Part shown: piece by piece, positions 1 through 5,183 of the stretch | Position numbering within the stretch: position 1 is the first letter of the stretch | Layout of the letters: each line of letters opens with the position of its first letter | Assembly (NCBI GenBank): GCA_017431185.1 | Contig: JAFRLP010000135.1 | Coordinates: 1-7,458 of the forward strand | From: Victivallales bacterium | Lineage (GTDB): Bacteria; Verrucomicrobiota; Lentisphaeria; Oligosphaerales; Oligosphaeraceae | Length of the DNA: 7,458 nt | Direction of reading: 5' to 3' | Program-made: the position numbers and the translations under genes | Notes under the pieces: model-generated | Database searches by the model: none | Told to the model about the DNA's origin: nothing | What the model saw: only the letters and a program-made list of their open reading frames with translations

Positions 1-1
1 A

Positions 2-58
2 GAGCAGGCAGGAGAAGCCAATGGCTCGGTTGTCGGTTACCGTGTGCCTGATGAATAA
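2..58 (+). CDS. Possible C-terminal tail of an upstream gene (partial)
   Basis: Frame 2 is open from the window edge to a TAA at 56-58 and would encode the last 18 residues of a protein ending in GYRVPDE. Twelve of the 18 codons begin with G, a first-position bias typical of real coding sequence and absent from the frames overlapping it. The segment is too short to name a family. The antisense frame aligned with these codons is also open, so coding on the plus strand is an inference from codon composition only. If real, the upstream gene is co-directional with the hydrolase gene and ends about 290 bp before it. Confidence 0.3.
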   Translation, partial: EQAGEANGSVVGYRVPDE

Positions 59-161
59 CAAGAACCATGGCAGAACTGTCAGATGAAGGACTATGGCATA
101 CAGCAGCAGTCTCCAGCAAGGCCTGCACTCGGGGGATGTATTTGATTTCATGGATGTTTGG

Positions 162-191
162 GTGAAAAAGGGAAAAACGCCTTAATATAAT
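162..191 (+). promoter_or_regulatory. Candidate sigma70-type promoter, distal, upstream of the hydrolase gene
   Basis: A perfect TATAAT lies at 186-191, with GTGAAA at 162-167 (4 of 6 matches to TTGACA) and an 18 bp spacer. Transcription would start near 198 and leave a leader of about 145 nt before the preferred start codon at 345. A short inverted repeat, CGCCTT (178-183) and AAGGCG (198-203), brackets the -10 box and could be an operator or chance. This is a pattern match only. Confidence 0.35.
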
Positions 192-252
192 ATCCGGAAG
201 GCGGCTTGCACAATGCCGAGCCTGAAATCTCGCATTTTTACGACTGTCAGAC

Positions 253-281
253 GGGACAAAATTTGCCTTTGGTTGTATATT
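253..281 (+). promoter_or_regulatory. Candidate sigma70-type promoter, proximal, upstream of the hydrolase gene
   Basis: GGGACA at 253-258 (4 of 6 matches to the -35 consensus) and TATATT at 276-281 (5 of 6 matches to the -10) are separated by the ideal 17 bp. A start near 288 would exclude the in-frame ATGs at 213 and 282 and agree with translation from 345. The region 59-344 contains no other recognisable gene. Confidence 0.3.
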
Positions 282-344
282 ATGACTATACACCCCATCG
301 GTTTTTCCAAAGTCATCATACCCGTCAAATTGTCTTTTCCCATT

Positions 345-1850
345 ATGGAAGAATCCATCCTGCGCGACAAAATCCTGGGCTGTTTCCTGGGCAAGAACAT
401 CGGTGGCACTCTGGGGGCTCCATTCGAATGCCAGACCCAGATGAACGACGTGGACTTTTTCACACGTGACCCTGGCGGTGTCCCTTTGCCCAACGATGAC
501 CTGGACTTGCAGCTGCTCTGGCTCACCTTGGCTGAATACTACGGCCCTGCCAACCTCACCTCCCGTCGCTTCGGCGAAGCGTGGATTGACGTCGTCATCG
601 GTCCCTGGGGGGAATACTCCAACTGCCGCTGGAACTGCCTGACGGGCTTTATGCCGCCTCTCTCCGGCTCCTGTGACAACGAGGGACTCAAGTTCAGAAA
701 CGGCGCGTGGATTCGCAGTGAAATCTGGGCCTGCCTTTGCGCAGGACGGCCAGACGACGCCATCCGCTACGCCTGGCTTGACGCCTCCGCCGACCATGCG
801 TCCGAAGGAATCTATGCCGAGATGTTCACGGCTTCGCTGGAGGCGTCCGCCTTCTGCGTCAATGACCTTCGCGAACTGCTGGAAATCGGTCTGCTGCGCA
901 TTCCGCAGGAGTCGCGTTTGGCGCAGAGCATCCGGCTCGCAATGGCGGGGCATGACTCGGGGAGGCCGTGGCGGACTGTCCGGGAAGAGGTGGTTGCCCT
1001 GAATCAGGACTTGGGTTGGTTCCAGGCCCCTGCCAATGTCGCCTTCATGGTCATTGGCCTGCTCTATGGCGAGGGCGACTTTGGACGCGCCGTCTGCACC
1101 GCCGTCAACTGCGGGGACGACACCGACTGCACAGCCGCCACGGCTGGAGCCATCATGGGGATTTTGCTGGGGGCCAAGGGCATTCCTGAAAAATGGCGCA
1201 AGCCTGTGGGGGATGGAATAGCCACCATCTCCCTCAATAAATTCAGCATGACGGCGGAGATTCCCAAGACCGTCACGGAGTTGACGGAACGCATCATGCT
1301 TCTGCGTCGCCAGGAGATTCTCCGCGACCCCGCATTGGAAGTGGCGCAGGAGGATCTGCATTCGCAGGATGTGGCTCAACTGCTTTGGAAGAGGTCGTGC
1401 CTGGAGCTCCGCTTTGACGCGCCCACTCTGGAATTGGGGGTGGAGTATTTGGCTGGCCCCTACCTTACGCCTGGCAAGCCCTGCACGGTGCGTCTGAACA
1501 TACGCGACAGCGTGACCGCCTCGCAGACTGTTCATTTCCGCTGGAGGCTTCCTGATGGATGGCAGGCAGACCCCAATGGCTTTGCCGTCGGAAGCCTCAA
1601 CTTCTGCCAAAGTTCCGCCGAGAGTACCATCATTCCTCCAGAGAATCTGCCCGAAGACATGTATTATCTGAACTTGGAGATGCGGGCCGGCATCCGCTCA
1701 TTTCCGACGGTGTTCGCCATCCCATTCCGCAGAGCGGGCTCGTTCAACGTACCATTCCGTTTCACCTTTGACGAACAGAGTGACGGCACCCGCCGTTTTA
1801 CCGCCCTCCGCAATCGGGTGAAGGAATTGTGCAAAAAGATTTCTGGCTAA
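345..1850 (+). CDS. ADP-ribosylglycohydrolase family protein (DraG/ARH-like) with C-terminal beta-sandwich-like domain
   Basis: Likely hydrolyses an ADP-ribose linkage on a protein or other substrate, using Mg2+ ions in the all-helical DraG/ARH fold; the substrate is unknown. With 501 residues from ATG 345, the family motifs run in order: LGCFLGKNIGGTLGAPFE (11-28), the first acidic metal cluster PNDDLD (49-54), HASEGIYAEMF (151-161), and the second cluster CGDDTDC (256-262) followed by an alanine/glycine-rich helix and IPEKW. Residues about 346-466 follow the catalytic domain and look beta-rich (LTPGKPCTVRLNIRDS, then a WRLPDGW stretch), like an Ig-like or NPCBM-associated domain. No signal peptide is evident, so it is probably cytoplasmic. 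The frame stays open upstream to ATGs at 213 and 282, but those extensions lack family motifs. Start 345 puts the first motif about 10 residues in, the usual place. No Shine-Dalgarno is visible at any of the three. It stands alone, convergent with the Rpn-like gene. Confidence 0.82.
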   Translation: MEESILRDKILGCFLGKNIGGTLGAPFECQTQMNDVDFFTRDPGGVPLPNDDLDLQLLWLTLAEYYGPANLTSRRFGEAWIDVVIGPWGEYSNCRWNCLTGFMPPLSGSCDNEGLKFRNGAWIRSEIWACLCAGRPDDAIRYAWLDASADHASEGIYAEMFTASLEASAFCVNDLRELLEIGLLRIPQESRLAQSIRLAMAGHDSGRPWRTVREEVVALNQDLGWFQAPANVAFMVIGLLYGEGDFGRAVCTAVNCGDDTDCTAATAGAIMGILLGAKGIPEKWRKPVGDGIATISLNKFSMTAEIPKTVTELTERIMLLRRQEILRDPALEVAQEDLHSQDVAQLLWKRSCLELRFDAPTLELGVEYLAGPYLTPGKPCTVRLNIRDSVTASQTVHFRWRLPDGWQADPNGFAVGSLNFCQSSAESTIIPPENLPEDMYYLNLEMRAGIRSFPTVFAIPFRRAGSFNVPFRFTFDEQSDGTRRFTALRNRVKELCKKISG

Positions 1851-1866
1851 TCAGAAAACATTTTGC

Positions 1867-1895
1867 GATTGCGTCGATGCACTTGTTGGCTGCTC
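1867..1895. repeat. Imperfect direct repeat, copy A (distal to the rpn-like stop codon)
   Basis: The first 17 bases, GATTGCGTCGATGCACT, match 2165-2181 at 16 of 17 positions, and the rest aligns as a GCTGC-containing block with small indels. On the minus strand one frame reads RAANKCIDAI, resembling RAATGQCINAI inside the Rpn-like protein. The copy lies in the 50 bp gap beyond the rpn-like stop, so it may be a remnant of a duplicated or exchanged gene tail. Confidence 0.6.
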
Positions 1896-1900
1896 TAAAC

Positions 1901-2014
1901 CTATCGGTTCACCAACCCTTTCGCTTCGTCACTGGTGAGTTGAAAGTCCTCCATAAGGGACTGCTGGATCTCTGCATCAGAGCGTTTTTTCCTTCTGGAA
2001 CTCTCCACAAACAT
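1901..2014 (-). CDS. Alternative shorter internal ORF in the Rpn tail
   Basis: AGGAGG at 2028-2023 precedes an in-frame ATG at 2014-2012 by eight bases, giving a possible 37-residue product beginning MFVESSRRKKRSDAE. It would lack the tetrapeptide repeats that mediate RpnS contacts in E. coli. It is therefore less likely than the 71-residue product to be the inhibitor, unless the tail alone suffices. The SD is a perfect six-base match, stronger than that of the longer candidate. Confidence 0.25.
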   Translation of the reverse strand: MFVESSRRKKRSDAEIQQSLMEDFQLTSDEAKGLVNR

Positions 2015-2116
2015 TCGGAAAACCTCCTGTTTCCCCGCCTGCATCCCCGCCTGCATCCCCGCCTGCATTCCCTCTTTTCTGAGTTCCTCACGGTAAAGTT
2101 CGCCTGCGGTTTTCAT
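1901..2116 (-). CDS. Candidate internal gene: separately translated Rpn C-terminal fragment (RpnS-like antitoxin)
   Basis: An in-frame ATG at 2116-2114 (M260 of the full protein) follows GAGGAG at 2131-2126 with a nine-base gap, a ribosome site as good as those of other genes here. It would yield a 71-residue product, starting MKTAGELYREELRKEG, containing the whole tetrapeptide repeat and the charged tail but none of the nuclease core. In E. coli rpn genes such an internal product (RpnS) binds and blocks the full-length toxin through a repeat-containing helix. The site, size and repeat content match that design. Actual translation is an inference; the SD also encodes E255-E256 and could be coincidental. 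Confidence 0.5.
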   Translation of the reverse strand: MKTAGELYREELRKEGMQAGMQAGMQAGKQEVFRMFVESSRRKKRSDAEIQQSLMEDFQLTSDEAKGLVNR

Positions 2117-2893
2117 GTTGAATGTCTCCTCTGGGTTGGCGGGAACTGGCAAACAATCCCCGGTGATTGCGTTGATGCACTGGCCTGTTGCTGCCCGGAT
2201 GTGCTGGTAGGATGGGTTGGCATCCAGGATGGTCTGGAATTCCTTTCGTTTGCCTGCAAAGACGTTACCTACATAATGTAGCAGCAAATCCAGATTTGGC
2301 TCATCGATGTGCCGCTTTTTTTCCGCAAAGTCGGTTGCGACCAGCAGCGGGAGGCGGAAATCGGGGATGTAGTCTCGGACAGAGGGCATCGTGTCCTTCA
2401 CTAGCTCGCGGAATGAGAGGGGCGCAGTCCATTTCTCCCGTCCCCAATGGATAACCAGGGTGATGACTGGTGCGAGTCGGTCTCCCACACGGAAGCCGTA
2501 GAGGAATTCTCCAGCGGTCATGTTGGAACTTGGCTTGCTGCGGTTTCGGTCGGAGATCACCCCGTACTGCCAGAGGTAGTTCATCATGTTCATGGCCAGA
2601 GCACGTCCCACCATGAACTGGTCAACGGTGGTCTGGTTCTCAATGCCGACCACCATGTAGCTGCGCTGGTTGTCCTTGACGCAGGACACGACCTTGCAGA
2701 CGTCGCGTTGCCGCGATAGGCTTCTGAACTTGTCATCGCCTCCGAAGTGGAAAAATGACTCGTCCGCGGTGGACTCCTGAATTTGGGATGGTTTCACCAC
2801 TGGCTGACCACCGAAAACCATCCAGTTGATGAGTGCAGCCGTCGTTTTGTGCTCCTTGAAGAACACCTTCAGCGAATCGTCAATTGTCGCCAT
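1901..2893 (-). CDS. Rpn family PD-(D/E)XK nuclease (recombination-promoting nuclease/putative transposase), RpnL-like
   Basis: Predicted DNA endonuclease of the Rpn (YhgA-like, Transposase_31) group, 330 residues. A diverged PD-(D/E)XK core is visible: RDVCKVV around D64, then VVGIENQTTVDQFM, where E85-N-Q87 replaces the usual E-x-K, as is normal in Rpn proteins. The downstream ITLVIHWGREKWTAP (144-158) corresponds to the family's 'hydrophobic strand, G, then W' block. The C-terminus holds three copies of a tetrapeptide (MQAG, about 276-287), then a charged helical tail. The start at 2893 is fixed by AAAGGAGG seven bases upstream; the 28-codon upstream extension has no ribosome site. E. coli Rpn proteins promote RecA-independent recombination and act as anti-phage toxins held in check by a separately translated C-terminal fragment. 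Activity here is inferred. It is convergent with the hydrolase gene and divergent from rnr. No transposon ends were found, so an autonomous insertion sequence is unlikely. Confidence 0.85.
   Translation of the reverse strand: MATIDDSLKVFFKEHKTTAALINWMVFGGQPVVKPSQIQESTADESFFHFGGDDKFRSLSRQRDVCKVVSCVKDNQRSYMVVGIENQTTVDQFMVGRALAMNMMNYLWQYGVISDRNRSKPSSNMTAGEFLYGFRVGDRLAPVITLVIHWGREKWTAPLSFRELVKDTMPSVRDYIPDFRLPLLVATDFAEKKRHIDEPNLDLLLHYVGNVFAGKRKEFQTILDANPSYQHIRAATGQCINAITGDCLPVPANPEETFNMKTAGELYREELRKEGMQAGMQAGMQAGKQEVFRMFVESSRRKKRSDAEIQQSLMEDFQLTSDEAKGLVNR
2023..2028 (-). promoter_or_regulatory. Internal Shine-Dalgarno (AGGAGG) within the rpn-like gene, downstream site
   Basis: A six-base consensus anti-SD match lies eight bases from an in-frame ATG at 2014, immediately after the 12-bp repeats. 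It arises from the codons of K288-Q289-E290-V291. Confidence 0.35.
2033..2068. repeat. Three perfect tandem copies of a 12-bp unit encoding a four-residue repeat
   Basis: The plus-strand unit CCCCGCCTGCAT occurs three times without a mismatch (2033-2044, 2045-2056, 2057-2068). On the coding minus strand each unit is ATGCAGGCGGGG, encoding MQAG. Unit length is a multiple of three, so copy-number change by slippage or recombination keeps the frame. Four-residue repeats of variable number are a known feature of the Rpn C-terminal helix. Confidence 0.95.
2126..2131 (-). promoter_or_regulatory. Internal Shine-Dalgarno (GAGGAG) for the candidate RpnS-like product
   Basis: On the minus strand GAGGAG is followed by nine bases and then an in-frame ATG at 2116. 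Together they define the 71-residue internal reading frame. Confidence 0.5.
2165..2196. repeat. Imperfect direct repeat, copy B (inside the rpn-like gene)
   Basis: GATTGCGTTGATGCACT at 2165-2181 matches 1867-1883 with one mismatch, in the same orientation and 298 bp apart. It encodes about R233 to I243 of the Rpn-like protein, just before the internal start. The two copies thus flank almost exactly the segment coding for the tail. Confidence 0.6.
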
Positions 2894-2900
2894 CTGTCTT

Positions 2901-2909
2901 CCTCCTTTT
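2901..2909 (-). promoter_or_regulatory. Ribosome binding site of the rpn-like gene
   Basis: AAAAGGAGG on the minus strand lies seven bases before the ATG at 2893-2891. It sets the start of the full-length protein and rules out the upstream in-frame ATG at 2977. Confidence 0.85.
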
Positions 2910-2925
2910 GTTTCAGAATGGGTAT

Positions 2926-2953
2926 AATATATGCAATAGAAATTGAAATGCAA
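2926..2953 (-). promoter_or_regulatory. Candidate promoter of the rpn-like gene
   Basis: On the minus strand TATATT (2931-2926) has TTGCAT (2953-2948) 16 bp upstream. The -10 matches 5 of 6 positions but the -35 only 3 of 6, so the promoter would be weak or activator-dependent. The resulting leader would be about 25-30 nt and would include the ribosome binding site. Confidence 0.4.
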
Positions 2954-2963
2954 GCAAAAATGT

Positions 2964-2993
2964 AAAAGAATTTCCAAATTCTTTTTAAGAATT
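2964..2993. promoter_or_regulatory. Alternating inverted repeats between the divergent rpn-like and rnr genes
   Basis: A ten-base inverted repeat (AAAAGAATTT at 2964-2973, its complement at 2976-2985) has a two-base CC centre. The second arm also pairs with a third element, AAGAATT (2987-2993), across three bases. The result is three half-sites in alternating orientation just upstream of the candidate rpn promoter. This suits an operator for a dimeric regulator or a curved A/T element. A terminator is less likely because the stem is almost all A-T. Confidence 0.35.
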
Positions 2994-3122
2994 CTGTATA
3001 GGCTATTTTTGACTACGTTAGGATTTCAGGTCCGCCTTTGATTGTTTTTTTGGCGTGTTCGGTGGAAAAAAATCTTTTCCGGCTTATATTATTGGGAGAT
3101 TTAGTTTTAGAGAGGGACAAAA
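2994..3122 (+). promoter_or_regulatory. Leader region of the rnr operon
   Basis: An AT-rich stretch without a gene. A possible -10, TATATT, lies at 3085-3090, but no convincing -35 sits at the right distance. A run of seven T (3045-3051) and a run of seven A (3066-3072) could pair as a weak hairpin around a GC-richer loop. AGAGGG at 3111-3116, six bases before ATG 3123, is the ribosome binding site of rnr. Confidence 0.35.
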
Positions 3123-5150
3123 ATGAGAAAAAACAGAAGCAGGCAATTATCCATACGCTGTCAGCGAAAAAAGGCTCACGAGAGCACAAAAGCAAAAAAA
3201 GGGTTTTCGGCGTTTCGTGTGACTGGCGTATTTCATCGCAATCCCAAGGGTTTTGGCTTTGTGTCCGTTGAGAGACCAGGGTGTCATGGTGTGCCCAATG
3301 AGGATGTGTTCATCCAGATAGGCCATACGCAGGGGGCTCTGACAGGGGACCGGGTGTCGGTCAGCGTTTACCGTGAGCGGGATGCCCGCGGCCCGTCAGG
3401 GGAAATCACTGGCATATTGGAGCGTGCCCGTCCCGAAATCGTGGGTGTTCTGGCGGAGGATGAATGGGGCAACCCCATCGTGCGCCCGCTTCGCCGTGAT
3501 CTGCCGGCTGCGCTGTATGTGCAGGGGGAGACTGCGGCGCATCAGGGTGACTGGGTGCAGGTGCGCCTCATTGAGCAGAAGGACGGGAGTTCGCAGCTTC
3601 CGTTGGTCGCGGTCCTTTCACGGGTCGGGCGCATGGGAACGGTGTCCGCTGATTTGAAGGCCATCTGCGAGGATTTCGACATCCCCTGCAAATACACTGC
3701 GGCCTCGGAACGGCACGCGGAGAGCATTGTTCCCGTCGAAGTGCCCCGTGAGGATTGCCGCCAGCTGGAGGTGTTTACCTGCGACCCGATGGATGCCCGC
3801 GACTACGATGACGCCATCTCCCTGGAGATTTGCGGCAAAGTCGCCACTTTAGGCGTGCATATTGCGGACGTGGCGTGCTATGTCCCGCACGGCTCAGCCC
3901 TTGACCGTTCCGCCAGAGGGCGTGGCTTCACCAGTTATCTGCCTGGCCGCACCATCGGGATGTTGCCCGATGCCTTGTCAGCTGACCTGTGCAGTTTGCG
4001 TCAGGGGGTTGACCGCCTGGCGCACAGTGTTTTTCTGCAAGTGGAGGTCAATAGCGGGAAAGTGCTCTCCAGCCGCCGCGTCCACACCATCATTCACAGT
4101 GCGCATCGCCTGTGCTATGAGCAGGTTGACCGTGTGCTTGCGGGGGAAAGACTTCCAGAACTCAGCGGCCAGTTCTGTGCCAAATTGAAGAAACTGGACA
4201 AATTGGCGCGCCAGATGCGCTCCTGGCGTCAGGCGAGAGAGTGTTTTCTTCCGCTGGAGGTGCCTGAGATTCGGGTGCTGTGCGGCGGGAAGCCTCTCCG
4301 TGTGATGGGCCTGCAACAGGGGCACAGCGGACCCTCCTCTGAGATGATTGAGGAGTTTATGCTGGCGGCCAACGTGGCTGTGGCCGAGGAGATGAAGGGA
4401 AAGAGCCTTCCTGGACTCTATCGCAACCATGCTGAACCGACGGAGGAGGCTTTGCATCAGTTCAGTGCGTTGGCCCAGGAGCTGGGGCTGAAGAAGGTGA
4501 AGCACACAGACCGTTCCACCTTGGCGCGTGTTCTGGCGCAGTTGCGCGAGAAGACGGGAGGCGAACTGGTCTCCATTGGCTTTTTGCGTAAAATGCCTCG
4601 TGCGGAGTACTCCCTGTCCTGCATTGGTCACTATGGACTGGGCAAGCCCGTCTATTGCCATTTCACCAGTCCCATTCGGAGGTATGCGGATCTGCTGGTT
4701 CATCAGCAATTGCTTGCTTTGGATATGGGGAGAAAGACAATGCAGGAGTCGGCCATTGCCCCGATTGCGGAGTCCTGCAATGCCCTGGAGTACAACATTG
4801 ACCAGGCGTGTTTTGCCGCGTCCGACCGGCTCAAGTTGAGACTGATGCAGGAGCGTCGTAAAGACAAGGCATTGGAGCCATTGGATGCCTGGGTTTGCCG
4901 AGTGCAGTCTGCACAGGTGACCATCTACATTCCCGAATATGGACTGATGTCGAGCGTGGAGCCGGAAGGGCTTCCGTCCGGCAAATGGTTGTCAATGGAG
5001 GGGGGGAGCGTGCTGAAGAACTGCCGCACTGGTCAAAAACTGCGTTTTGGCACACCGCTGAAAGTGCTGCCCCGAAGCATTGACCTGGTGCGGGGAGTTG
5101 CCTCCTTTGCGGTTGCTGCTGCGGAGCGCTCTCCGCGGCGTTTGGAATAG
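3123..5150 (+). CDS. rnr: Ribonuclease R (RNB-family 3'-5' exoribonuclease)
   Basis: Processive hydrolytic exoribonuclease that degrades structured RNA from the 3' end in the cytoplasm, acting in mRNA turnover and RNA quality control. In 675 residues: a basic N-terminus (1-26), a cold-shock OB fold beginning GVFHRNPKGFGFVSV (35-49), a second OB region (about 117-165), and the RNB domain. The catalytic metal cluster is DPMDARDYDDAI (221-232), with D221, D227, D229 and D230 matching the conserved aspartates. HYGLGKPVYCHFTSPIRRY (503-521) carries the catalytic arginine region. The C-terminal S1 region (about 589-660) is short and lacks an obvious G-x-F core. E. coli RNase R has 813 residues; this one lacks the N-terminal helix-turn-helix and the long lysine-rich tail. 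Ribonuclease II is the alternative name, but two N-terminal cold-shock folds and the motif wording favour RNase R. First gene of a likely three-gene operon; the next start is 33 bp downstream. Confidence 0.92.
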   Translation: MRKNRSRQLSIRCQRKKAHESTKAKKGFSAFRVTGVFHRNPKGFGFVSVERPGCHGVPNEDVFIQIGHTQGALTGDRVSVSVYRERDARGPSGEITGILERARPEIVGVLAEDEWGNPIVRPLRRDLPAALYVQGETAAHQGDWVQVRLIEQKDGSSQLPLVAVLSRVGRMGTVSADLKAICEDFDIPCKYTAASERHAESIVPVEVPREDCRQLEVFTCDPMDARDYDDAISLEICGKVATLGVHIADVACYVPHGSALDRSARGRGFTSYLPGRTIGMLPDALSADLCSLRQGVDRLAHSVFLQVEVNSGKVLSSRRVHTIIHSAHRLCYEQVDRVLAGERLPELSGQFCAKLKKLDKLARQMRSWRQARECFLPLEVPEIRVLCGGKPLRVMGLQQGHSGPSSEMIEEFMLAANVAVAEEMKGKSLPGLYRNHAEPTEEALHQFSALAQELGLKKVKHTDRSTLARVLAQLREKTGGELVSIGFLRKMPRAEYSLSCIGHYGLGKPVYCHFTSPIRRYADLLVHQQLLALDMGRKTMQESAIAPIAESCNALEYNIDQACFAASDRLKLRLMQERRKDKALEPLDAWVCRVQSAQVTIYIPEYGLMSSVEPEGLPSGKWLSMEGGSVLKNCRTGQKLRFGTPLKVLPRSIDLVRGVASFAVAAAERSPRRLE

Positions 5151-5172
5151 TTTTCGTTTGTCGTTTTTTTGC

Positions 5173-5177
5173 AGGAG
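5173..5177 (+). promoter_or_regulatory. Ribosome binding site that sets a GTG start
   Basis: AGGAG ends six bases before GTG at 5184. The in-frame TTG at 5169 lies upstream of this site and has no SD of its own, so GTG 5184 is preferred. Confidence 0.75.
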
Positions 5178-5183
5178 AAAAAA

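Noticed and set aside
1..151. Minus-strand open frame from ATG at 151 running off the window, with a hydrophobic helix-like stretch
   Set aside because: No ribosome binding site, few codons beginning with G, and it is exactly codon-aligned antisense to the plus-strand frame that shows a coding-like bias at 2-58. The hydrophobicity could be an antisense effect. It cannot be excluded because the rest lies outside the window.
1829..2281. 150-residue plus-strand frame overlapping the end of the hydrolase gene and the rpn tail
   Set aside because: It is antisense to the Rpn-like gene and contains the 12-bp repeats read as a low-complexity LHPR stretch; no SD or family match.
1901..2893. Rpn-like gene as a complete insertion sequence
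   Set aside because: No terminal inverted repeats or target-site duplication were found at its ends. The direct repeats at 1867 and 2165 are not at the gene's two ends.
2964..2985. AT-rich hairpin as a rho-independent terminator
   Set aside because: The stem is nearly all A-T, the loop is only two bases, and no gene ends into it on either strand.
3978..4709. 243-residue open frame on the minus strand inside rnr
   Set aside because: It is the antisense shadow of a strongly supported RNB domain, rich in Gln, His and Leu, with no recognisable motif.
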